From Xanthostigma xanthostigma (Eukaryota > Arthropoda > Insecta > Raphidioptera > Raphidiidae): 64,000 nucleotides of DNA. Both the position numbers and the translations under genes were made by a program. Below the pieces are notes generated by a model that did no database searches, was not told the origin of the DNA, and saw only the letters and a program-made list of their open reading frames with translations. The stretch covers positions 44,920,001-44,984,000 of the forward strand of contig OY754466.1 in assembly GCA_963575645.1 (NCBI GenBank). Direction: 5' to 3'. Positions within the stretch are counted from its first letter, which is position 1. Each line of letters begins with the position of its first letter. This document shows, piece by piece, positions 1-12,600 of the stretch.

Positions 1-416
1 TTGATGAGAATAGTATTGATATTTTGAATATATCTTTAAGATCATTAAAAAATATTTTATTGTAAATTTTAATCTTTGTGAGTTGTTAGGCATAATTGTC
101 TGTATACTCTTTATTATTATATATTAAACATTAAACATCTTGTCACGTGGGCGACACGAACAAACACCCACAAACACTGCGTCATAGTGTGTGTTCTGTT
201 CAGAGACAATAATATCACTGCGCGTGCACTAAACCCATCTACAAAGCAAGCTTCAATACATGCATCGTGTGAAGCGAACACATAAAAGCCATCACGAAAA
301 CCAGCGCTTGAAAACTATAGTAGTCAAATCTACCGGCAAAACCAACCTCATGTGCAGCGATCTCAACTGCTCTCTTCTCGCCGCAGGAGATACGAGTGAT
401 GTAATTCCTGTTTCAG
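1..416 (+). other. CCAPR intron (end part)
   Basis: AT-rich sequence before the first recognisable receptor exon, ending in a good acceptor. A frame from 260 runs into the exon but has no receptor resemblance. I see no other feature. Confidence 0.6.
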
Positions 417-614
417 ATTTGGCAGTAGGACTAATCAACGTACTGACGGACATAATCACAAGGATAACGATCACGTGGCATGCCGGTAATGCAGCGTGCA
501 AGTTGATCCGTTTTGTAGAAGCCGTTGTCACCTTTTCGTCGACTTATGTTCTAGTCGCCCTCACCATAGACCGATACGATGCTATCACCCATCCCATGAA
601 GTTCTCCGGTAGCT
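417..614 (+). CDS. CCAPR: CCAPR exon: TM2-ECL1-TM3 with DRY motif
   Basis: Acceptor ttcctgtttcag just before; donor gtaagt at 615. The exon begins in phase 1 (one base of the Asp codon comes from upstream) and ends with T, which joins GG of the next exon to make Trp (FSGS-W-RRAR). The open frame continues upstream to 260, but that stretch is intronic and does not resemble a receptor. Confidence 0.92.
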
Positions 615-3600
615 GTAAGTAAAATTATATACTGACATGACTACTGTTGAATCTACTGCTCTCTTCATTAAGCTAATCTTTCAGAGTTTGTAAAAAAAAA
701 TAGTAGATCCTAATGGAAAAAACAAATTTAGAAACGTTAACAATTAAAAATAAAATGAAATACTCATTGTTAAAGTTACAATGAAATATTGGAAAAAATT
801 TATTGTTCAATGTCACTGTTGGAACTCAAGCTCGGATCAATTCGGCGGCTGAATTATCATATACAGAATTGGTCCTTCTTTTTTAACAGCGTGTAGAAAT
901 CAAATAGACGAACAAATTTTTTAAGTAACCTTTTTATCAAAACATAAAAACAAGAGAGAAACAGCCGTTCAAAGTTTAATTAAATTTTATTTAAGTAATT
1001 AAAATCTTTGATTAACGTCTGAATAGAACTCTTCAAATAAATAAAATTGTCGACCAATTTTTTTCAGATCGGGTTGAAACGTCATCTTTTGTTATATTGT
1101 TTTATATTAATTTTTTGTCAATATATGGTCTGAAAAAAATTTGTCGACAATTTTATTTAATTAATTCAAATGCCACACGCGAAGAAATGATAGCACGAAT
1201 CGAAAATGCATCCGAAATAATTCGCGGAAGACCCTTACTGCTACTACAAGCGTGTACAGAAACATGGCTACAAAGTACGACGCACGCATTTTTGTGTCCA
1301 ACAAAACGGGGACAACTTCAAACAATTTCTGTAAATAAGTACTCGATAATGACATAACATATTTCCATAGTGACGTAACATAACGCAAGACCGACCTTTA
1401 ATAAAACTTTGAAAGCCTTTTTCTAATTCGTTTTTAAGTTTTGATAAAAAAGTTGCTTGAAATATTTGTTCGTCTATTTGATTTCTACACGCTGTTAAAA
1501 AAAAGATTCAACTTAAAAATCAACGTATGCTCAAGCTCAGGGTTTCCTTTCGTGTCCAGACCCCTAACTGGTCACCCAGTTCGCGTTATGGGACACATAT
1601 TGATCATTTGAAAATAATTAACAATCAAATAAAATTTTATTTTTAATGGAATTGATGTCAATTAATATTTAGCATTTCATGTAATCTTTATAATCTGCTT
1701 TCAAATGAACTGTCAGGGTTTACTTGATAGTTACGAAGCACTATTAACAAAACTTTTAATGATTAAATCATATTAAATCAAATTTAGATGTTCATTAAAA
1801 CATAAAGACCACGTGTCAAACAATGTGGAAATTAAATTATATAATCCGTGATCATACTTAGCACGAACTGGTGATGTAACGAATGTTGATTTTTAGACAT
1901 TCGCGAATGCCAATGCGAACATCTGACGCCGATATTTGCGAATGCGAATATCAAAAACCTCCTGAAATCAAAGATATACAGAATCTAGACGTTTTACACG
2001 CTTTATATTAACTTCACTTGTAAGTTTGTATGTATGTTTGTAACATTTCTTTGGACTACTGCAAGTGGTTTATTACTGTAACTACAGTGGTAGCCGTGCG
2101 GTCTAGGCACGGGTCTTCGCTGACGTAAACTCTCGGAATCACGGGTCGTGGGTTCTAATCCCGTCCACGCCGAAAAAAAAATTGTTAATTTTCGGCAAAT
2201 TTTTGACAATAAATCGAACTAAAAAGTGGAAAATAAATATAGTTTAAAAAAAACTAAAAAACACGCTTTATATTGAACTAAAAAGAAAAAATATTTTTCT
2301 TAAAATAAGCTTAAAAAAATAATGAATAAAAAATACAAGTATTATTGTGAAAAAAGCGTGGGGCACTCGATGTACGAAAATGTAGAACAAAGCGCCCCAC
2401 GCTTTTTTCACAATAATACTTGTATTTTTTATTCAATATTGTTTTAAACTTTTTTTAAAAAAAATATTTTTTACTTTTTTATTTCGATATAAAGCGTGTT
2501 TTTTAGTTTTTTTTTAAACTATATTTATTAAATGAAAAGTTAGTAAATAATAAACGGTTTGCAGTACGATTCGAATTTTACTTTTTAATAATCACTATTT
2601 TTATTGAATGCTATTGTATACTAGTATATTGTTTTGACGTTTGCACCCTTTAATTTTAGAAATGCAAATAAATAATATCTATCTATCTATCTATCTATAC
2701 GAATATTTGCAAATTCAAAGGCGATATTCGTTACATCACTAGTAAGAGTTAAGCTCTTAAGCCGTATATGCCTAATTATTAATAAATGAAGAGAACAGGA
2801 GACAAAATAATCAGGATAAAAGACTGTAATTTTGCAAAGCAGTTTTTACAATACCGGCTGCGACATATTACCTATGCAGGGCATGATTATTTTACAAATT
2901 TTACTTTTTTTTCAGGGAGAAGAGCGCGGGTTCTAGTCATAACAGCCTGGTTATTAAGCGTTTTATTTTCATTGCCGTTAATTTTTCTTTTTGAAGAGAA
3001 ACCTATTCAAGGTAAGACCAACCAATGAGTAAAGAAGATTTTTAATCTGAGAGCTGCTGGACTATAATTAACGAAATATTTTAAATATATACCTACGTCT
3101 TGTCGGATCCTCTTATTCTTTTGTTTCAGTAATTTTATAATGTCTGGCAGCGACAGCAATAGTGGAGCCTTCGACTCCACCGAATTACAATCTTTTATCG
3201 CGGGATAGACAAATGTTATATATCATATTATATTAATTTTAATAATAATTATCAATAAATATTACAGTAGGTATTATGTATTAGGCAGTTACTACTAATA
3301 ACTCAAAAATCGAAATTGTATTTTTTTTTCAAATATCTCGAACTGGGATTCGAACCCAGAAGTTTTCATTGCATGTCGAGTATTTTTCGATCTATCCACG
3401 TATATTATCTCAGCCATTTGGCCAGCGCACGCCGAGCAAGCAGCGAAGCAACTCTTTTTTTTCGACTTGATTTACAAATATTGAGATATCGAACAGAATT
3501 TTTTTTATCAAACTAAAATATAGCCTATATTACTCAGGGATAGTGTAACTTTTTATTGGTAAAAGAATTTGTAAAATCATATGAATAGTTTCAGAGATTT

Positions 3601-6600
3601 CCCCCCACATACAAAAAAACATCGTAAAAACATAAAAATATTATATATGTCAATGGGGAATCGAACCCGCGACCTTCGCGTTATTAGCACGACGCTTAAA
3701 CCAACTGGGCCATAGATCATTGCAACGGTAAATAAGTAAAAATATATTATAAGTATTTATTACAATTTCTTTATTTTTTTTTATTTCCATCTTTTTTTAG
3801 TATTTTCTCGTATTGTCATCTAATTCTGAGTTATGTTAAAAATTTCAAGTCTCTACCTCATCAGGAAGTTAGTTTAAAATCAGTTACAAAGTTTCGCCCG
3901 ACATACACGAAAAGCAAGTTAATACAAACGTAACAACGATCAAATCAATTTTATCCAAGCGTGCAGGCTTTCACGGCCACTTTACCTGTGAGCCGTCTAA
4001 AAGGACATTTCGTCCGCGAGTACATCGCCTTTGATAAATGTCTACCGCAGTTGTAGACGAAACGTCAGGTAGAAATACAAATGGACCACGGCCTACAAGC
4101 CCGGAAACCAAGAAAATTTGAAACAAATTTTACCTCTTTATATTTGTACATATAGAATGAATCATATCATATCTGCATTACAATGCGTAGGTACAAAGAT
4201 GCATTTTTCTCGGAAGTGTCGCGTCAACCTTCCATATATCCTCAACTAATTGATTTACCGTTTCTAAAGATATTGCGTGAGAACATATCAGCACGAGTTC
4301 TCTTTCTCAACTGGCTTTTTAAAGACGGTGGTTGATATAGAAATAATTACTGATTACTGTTAAGATATGCCTTTACAGTAAGTGGCTGTTCACAATAGAC
4401 CGCGTTACGTTGACAGTTAATGAAAAGTTATTGAATTATGATCTTGCGATTAGTGTAGGACTATCATAAATGTCGTGACGTCGATTGGGATATCACGCCA
4501 AAAGGTCGTAGGCTCTCGGACTACAAAGAAGACTATGACTAAAACGCTCTCTTTCATTGGCAGAGCGTAAAATTCAGCGCGATAATATTCGAATGTTTAA
4601 TTTGCCGGTACAAACTACCCTTCCCGCTTTTACTAATTTATCTTGTTATGAGCGCATTTTATTCATAACATCCTCAGGTCACCAGGTGTGTATAATATAT
4701 AGGTACACACATGTTAATTAGCGGACTTGTTTACGACCACCAACTTTATGTACTGTGATTACAAAACCTAAGTAAGCTCTGGACTCTGGAGTTATATATG
4801 CTTGTATTATTTTTATAACTTACTCTATATAACAACAAAATTAAAAATTTTGAAAAAACCCACGACGAATGTAAATGTTATAATAGAAAAAGAATTAAAT
4901 AAAGTTCTAGAATCCCCCGACTTAACGCAGGTAAGTAACCAAAGAAAATCCGTCGGGGGGCTGCCATTCGCTGCCCCTAATTAAGAATAGAAGAATATAA
5001 ATTATTGCAATATTGCAATATTTTAGTTCATTTCAGGGCAGCCAAATGGCAGCCCCCGGCGGATTTTCTTTAGTTACTTACCTGCGTTAAGTCGAGGATT
5101 TTAGAATTTTATTTAATTCTTTTTCTATTATAACATTTACATTCGTCGTGGGTTTTTTCAAAATTTTTAATTTTGTTTTATTTTAAACTCTTTAGTGATT
5201 TTGTATAAGTGAGTTCAGATGGTCTGAACTAGCGTAGACAGTGTAGCTATTATGGTAGGTATAGTGTGTATTATGTACAGAAATTGACACTGTTACAGAG
5301 AAAGCCGATTAAATGCTCATTGTGTAGGCAACCCAGCATACGTTGCTGTACAATTAATTTTTGCGATTAATTTTTGTGCAGTGCAGCGCCCCCTGGGGCG
5401 TTACCATCGTAATATCTATCTAAGAACCATCGCAGATGATTTACAAACCTTTTACAGAAAACCGCATCTGAATTGATCAAACCGTTTTCCAGATAAAATG
5501 GCGACATTGATCGAGTGCACAAACAAACACTCTTATAACAATCTCTCAGGCTAAACGCATATACCCGCTCCGTTCCGTCGTGGGTAAAAATATGCCAAAG
5601 GGCAAAGCAGGGTAGGTCGAATTTGTGCTAAAATAAAATGATCCAACTTATCAGTGAATCAGTTTTCCGACACATAGTTCCAATCGTTCCAGAGTGGATT
5701 TCATATGTATCGAAATATATAGACAAAGTGTTTACTATCATTGTGGCAGGCAAATAGGAAGCCACAATTATTATTATTACATTTTCGCTGAAAATTGAAA
5801 AACTGGGACTGCCAAGATACGAAAGTATGTACGCGTTAAGGCCGACATTTTGAAGACAATAAACCGTTATGAAAAGTATACTTACCATTATTATATAAAA
5901 TACAACTTTATAACATACACCTCTTCTGCGCATGCGCCGATTTTCTCCAAAAACGACAGGGCTCTTCACGTTTGCATATCAAACATCCTTCCAAAATTTG
6001 AGTTCAGTTCATTTATCCGTTTGGTCTGTATCGTGTTCACAGACGCACAGACTTTTTCTAAAAATGTGTTTTCTGTATTCGTGGGACTTTGTCCTAAATT
6101 AGTATTATTTCCCACTTGTGGGAGCTGGTATGATAAAATTACGAAGATGTAAACATAGGTATACTTGATCACAAATATAAAGGTAACAGCGAGTGACGTA
6201 GGGTGCAGAGGATGAAGGCACACTTTGTTCAATTCGAAGTAAAGTACTTAGTATTGCATTAGTGCCTATAGAGTCTGTAAGTGGTATCGTTATAGTTAAT
6301 GTAGCGTGCCTTTTCTATAAGCCTGCCATCCGAAACACCAACTTGAGGACGTTGTTGCTATTGTGTTCACTTATGTAAGAAGAGTGCTTCCAAGCTGTAA
6401 CAAAATAATTATAAAGCTTCTTTCACACCGTTTATATTTTGATCCATAAAATTGATACCGATTTCTTATTATCAATTCAAACTGTACAAAATATTTGGAA
6501 CAGAATATGAAAAATACTTTGTTAGGGTTGATTTGTTGGCACTCGCACGTCCTATCTCTTCTGGCTTCGAAGTTGCGTTCCCACAAAATCAAGAAAAAAA

Positions 6601-9600
6601 TGTTTCCACCTTGTAAACTGAATTTAAATGGTCCTTGTTTTTCTGACAAATAAATGCGTTTTTAAAAACCGATAACTCTCACAACTTTTTAACACGTTAC
6701 TATGCTTACAGTCAAAGACACGCTATTTCCAACGAGAACACTCACATTTCAAACATCTTCTGGTTTAGAAGCTAAATCCGTTTAAAATTTTTCGAAAAAA
6801 TTTTTGAATGTTCATTGCTTCTTAAGTACTAAGCACTACTCGTTCTCCAGTCATCATCGTTAATGTAATTACTTTTTGATAGGTCAGATGCAATGTTGGA
6901 TAGACCTCCAGCCGTGGCAATGGAAGGTCTACATGACTCTGATAGCACTGGTTCTATTCGTCATACCAGCCGTCATAATCACAGCCTGTTATACAATCAT
7001 AGTCAGGACAATCTGGTCAAAAAGTAAGTCAACAATATTGTGTATTATAAAATTATCAGCATTAATAATTAATTTTTGACACAATTAGCGGCCCATAGGC
7101 GCTCAATATTATTTCGCAATATTTGGGTTTGTGCAATATAATTGACCCTGTGTAGACGAGATTGAAAGGTTGCGCAATATAGTGTGTGATTTTCAAAATC
7201 TTGAAAATATATTGCACAAACGGGGAAATATTGTATCGTCTGTTGTCAAGATTGCGCAATATCCCGTCAGTTGATCTCAAGTAGCGGTCGTTTCAACAAG
7301 TCGCCTCAACTACACCTCATCATGATTGACAAGAAAGCCGAAATACAATTATTTATTGTTGGATTTATCGAGGAGTATCGTGGTCTTCCGGCTCTGTGGG
7401 ATATGATGTCCAAAGACTATAGTAATCGTGACAACATGATGACTGAAGTTCTGGTGGGGACTGTTTGCACAATGTGGCTGTACCGTCTGTGCTCACAATT
7501 GAGCAATATATTGCACAACCTTCAATATCGCCTCCAGGGCCCTCGTTAGGCCTCACGCCGCCCGCGTGCGGATTCATAATTGACGCCGTTATTGGGGATA
7601 AACTCACTAGACGATATGTCAAATTGAAAAACGTTAAAAATCCTAAATAACTATAATACTGTAAGTGCAAACACTTCTTCATAGAATCAGACATTTTGTT
7701 TTTTTCTTCTTGCCTAATTTTCTTAAGTTGCCGAAATTGTGCACCCGAAGGTTTTTTCCTTTTATTACTTTCCTGAAATGCAAGAATGCTTCACTTCACA
7801 TCGTCATTACAAAACGATTTGGACAGGTAAAAATACTAATAAGATAATAATTAATTTTTGAAAACAAATAAAAATGTGAAAAATGTAACAGTGAAAGATA
7901 CTTTACAAATGATAGGCTAAAAGTAAAAACGAGTCAAATTTTTAATCAAGACAAAAGCGGGATGAAATAATTTTTAAGCAAAAATGATTTTAAAAAAGTC
8001 GAGCACAAAAACGAAACACAATCATTGAAACATGGAGCTAAATTTTATTCTGAAATATATTCAATTAAAATGAAACACATTAAACAGTGAACTTTGAAAA
8101 TTCACTCCGTACAGAGTGAACTTCAAAAATTCTCTCTTTACGTTAAAAAAATCACTCCGTGGAGTAAACTGTTCTCTACAAAAACAGTTTACTCCGTGCG
8201 ATTTTTCACGGCGTTCTTCTCCTGTCGTACTTATTAATGAGAGAAAAATTTAGTTCCGCTGAGCTGAGAGAATTCATTAAGTCAAAATAATCATTAGTTT
8301 ATCAATTAGTAAAAAGTATTTGTTGATTGAAAAATACTTTACTTCACTCGCACTCTTGCAGGAATTGACAGGAAAATTCAAGATATAAACATACGCGGGA
8401 GTCTCCCGATAGGGGCGCCCTGTCTACGCGCTGATGTGAATTAACTATCGAATCGAAAACTGCGCACGAAATATTTCGAATTCGAATTTCATTAAAAAAT
8501 AAATAACTACTCGTAAGAGTTTTCACGCAGGCTTGAGTATGCAAATAAAATTGATATAATATCAGTTATATATTTTTTCTATACAGTACAAAAAACATAA
8601 CACAACTAGGCCATTTGCCGCCCCTTGAATGTGCCGCCCGCGTGCATCGCACACATCGCACTATAGGGCGCGAGGGCCCTGATCGCCTCCATACAGTACA
8701 ATTTTTTGCACAAACCAAAATATTGTACAATAATATTAACCGTGTAGGGGCCGCCGTCAAAATATTGTGCAACCCACATTGCACAATAATATTGAGCGTC
8801 TATGGGTCGCTTAAACGACATTTGAAAAAAAATTACTTTAATCGATAAAAAATTTACGTCAGCGTGACATAATCAAATCCTGCAGTTTACAAATTCATTT
8901 GTGAACTGGGTTCAGCTGGCTTTATTGTTTATTATTAAAAAAAAATAAAATATCCTCGGCGTTTAGATGAAAATAATAAGTTACCCTTTGAAATAAATTA
9001 GTAGCAAATTAAATTAAAGTTTAGTTTTAAGTTTAATATGTATAAAATAATGAGATGATTATGTTATGTCTACCTCCCATAGGTCTGACCCTGGCAGCAG
9101 CAGTCAACGCTAAGACAGATATATCCTCATTCGTTCTAGGTGACGACCATCGGGCGCTACGCCACCACATCAACAACAGTGAGGAAGACTGTCGACGTGC
9201 AAGCTCCCGTGGGGTCATACCTAAGGCCAAGGTCAAAACTGTCAAGATGACGTTCGTTATTGTTTTCGGTAAAACAAAACTGAATGATTCTTTAGTCTTT
9301 ACTCAATAGCATTAAACTCTTTAATAGTCCTAGAACAGTTGAAACACGAGTTCATGTTTAAGGCTCCAATAAAATCAGCAAGAAACAGGGATAATTCCCA
9401 GTAGACGAAATACGACCTGAAATTTAAAAAAAAAATCTCGGTATAAAAGAGTTTCTTATAGCAATCACTTATTTAGTGTATATTACAAAAAAAATCACTG
9501 TTGAGAAAAATCCTTGGTCGATTCGGATTTGAATCTTGGGAATTCTTTTATTTAAAATGCGCTCAAAATTCTTACCAATCAAATTACAGTGTAACCTCTT

Positions 9601-12600
9601 TATAACGAATCTCAAGGGACCGAGCATTTTTTTTCGTTATAAAGGAGTTTTCGTTATATGTAGGGAAGAAAGAAAAATAACCAAATTTCACCTAATTAAT
9701 TTATTACAAACATATACAGGGTGTCCCATTAAGAATGGGACATAGAACAACCGCAGATTCTCCAATTCAAAATAAAACGATTAAGCGAAATATGCTTAGA
9801 TAAAATGTTGCTCGTTTCCGAAATACGGGGTGTTGAAGTTGAAAACTGAAAAATTATTAATGTCCATAATTTTTTTAATACACCGTATAATTTTACTCAA
9901 ATCAGCACACTTGTTAAATATCATAAAATGCACCTAACAATAAAAAAATTAGTTCAGTACGCTCTACCAGTGGCGTACGGCAGGAGTAAGTAATGCTTGT
10001 ACCCCTTCTAAATGTTACGCCGCTGTCTAAATTTTAATTTTGACTATAATTTTAATTTTTTTGATATTTTATAAGTCAATAATGTACACTTGTTAGTTTG
10101 TTGTAAAGTCATTGGTTTTCGAGATATTCGCAGTTAAAGATAGATAGACATGTACTTTTTATGTGTATTATTATTAATAATATTCATTTTTACAATTTTG
10201 TCTTAAAACCAAACAAAGTAGAAACTAATGTAATGAAATTTTTAAAAATTTTTTAAAAATTTCATTACATTAGTTTCTACTTTGTTTGGTTTTAAGACAA
10301 AATTGTAAAAATGAATATTATTAGCTTGGGATGTGGTGGAATCATTTTCATTAAACAATAGGAATTTTTCGATAAATTTGGCGGCATCAAGTGCTTGTTG
10401 AATAGTTGGTGATGGTTCAGATTCGTCCTCTTTACGTCTGTAAACATTTGCTGACGCCTAAATATGAACATATTTTTTCGTAATAGAGGATGGCTGCTGC
10501 GCTATAAAGAGGGTAAGTATTAATGTATGGGTTTTAAGGTAAACCAATCAAATTGTAAAAATGTCTACGTTATAGGGAGTTTTTCGTTATAACGAAGGAC
10601 GTTATAAAGAGGTTACACTGTATTTTTACTTTATTATAAAGATATGAAACAAACAAGTGACGGTTCCTTTAAAAGAGATGCAGAACAACCAAAATCTTAA
10701 CTACTTCATAATTTTAAAATGAAATATGTTTTCCACGTTTAAGTAATATTTAATATTAGGAAATAGTGGAATGTGTAGTTACACAATCAACGCTAAAGTT
10801 TAACAGCCACTGGCAGACCACAAAATTCGTGTGTGCTCTGTGTGGCAGATTTTCTTGCGTTCAGACGCTGTTCTGCACTCCTAAGCAGCACATGAAACGT
10901 CGTCATCAGATACCCCCCGTGTACACCGTGCAACTCCTGACCCATAAGCTATTGCGTGTTATTTAGATCGGCTCTGTGCTGCATTTACCATCAGCACGTA
11001 TAAGCATCTATTGCTGCCATATGCTGGAAATGTTGACTAAATCGATCTCATTCAGTCAACACTTTTGACGGATTTGACTCCGCGGTACGTATGTCGTACA
11101 TAGATGATACACAACACACGGATTATGGCAGTAGTGACTAGTGTTACAGTGTATATTGTAGTTTGATGCTCACGAGCCGCCACTGATGCAAACATAACAA
11201 AAGAACTACTCGACAATTCGATAAAGAATATGTATTAAATATGTAAATATTGAATTTTATATTCTTGTTTCTTTAATCACAGCTCCAAATATTGCGGTTT
11301 TGATAAAAATATGGTAGTTATTGTTAAAGAAAAGAATCACTATGTTCTTGCCAAAGTCCGGTTATAAAAATGAAGTGCTTACTCGTTTAAACTTTTCTTA
11401 TGTAAAAACAAGAGAATTTATTGCGTTTCAAGCTAAAGTTCATCAAAACAAAAGTTCTTTACATGTTGCTGAAAAGTGGGCTTGGCTATTAAAATGATTG
11501 ATTTTTTATTACTTTCCAGCATTTTCCTATCGTTTTAAATTTTACTGTAAGCGTTTTCATGTCTGAGTTTTCACGAAAAATAATACATGTTTTGTCGTCG
11601 TAAAAAAAATTTACACACGTTTTTATTTACTTTTGTTTTTAGTGTTACGGGATCATTTTGACATATCTTGGTACAAAGTAAAATAACACGCTATAACTTA
11701 TGGGTCAGGAGTAGAGAATACAATCCCGAGAATGTTTTTCAATCCCGGGATTACGGGATTTTTGATGCGTAATTCCGGGATCCCGGGACTATCCCGGGAT
11801 TAGACTATGCGGTTTCTAATTGGGCTCAAATGAAAAAAAAACTTGAGTAATTTCTTAAAAAATGTTTTTAAAATCGTTGCACAACACAAATCACAATATA
11901 GTAAGAAAAGAAAATAGACAAAGCAAAAAAAAACTTTACTTTTGCAAGAAATCAAAAAGACAACACAAAAAAACTATTTAGAATTTAGAAAATACAATCG
12001 CAGAATTATCAAAGCATCCAATGTTTGACTTCCAAGCCTACTTCGTAGTTTATTGCCAACATAAGCTTAAAATGCTCGATCAGGTTCTGCGCTCGTTGTA
12101 GGAATAGACAATAGATACTTATATGCTGTTTCTAAGTGATATCCACGAACTCCTCCATTTTCGAACAGGCTTATTTCACGTCTAATACTATTTGCCAACC
12201 CCGATTCATTTTGTACTTGTACTTCAGGATCTGGAGATTACATATTCTTGCATATCGTACCGCGTATTTAAGGATTGTTTTTTGTCGTTATGTAATAAAT
12301 AATATTAATATAATCTAGGCAAGGTAATTGTCAAGGCGCAACGGATTACGGAATGCAAACTAGATCTGTTTTTGGCAATCTCGAAAATCCCGAGATTAGC
12401 CAAGTACGATCCCGGGATTTTCGGGACCAGAAAACGGCCGGGATCCCGGGATCCCGAGATTCGAGTTTTGTGGTCTGCCAGTGGCTGTTAAACTTTAGCG
12501 TTGATTGTGTAACTATTACTCTATTTCCTGATATTAAATATTGGTTAAATGTGGAAAAAATAGTTCATTCTAAAATTAGGAAGTACCTAAGATTTTAGTT

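Noticed and set aside
260..416. N-terminal part of a frame that runs into the CCAPR exon, starting with ATG
   Set aside because: Lies before a good splice acceptor, has no receptor resemblance, and the exon's phase requires an upstream exon encoding TM1.
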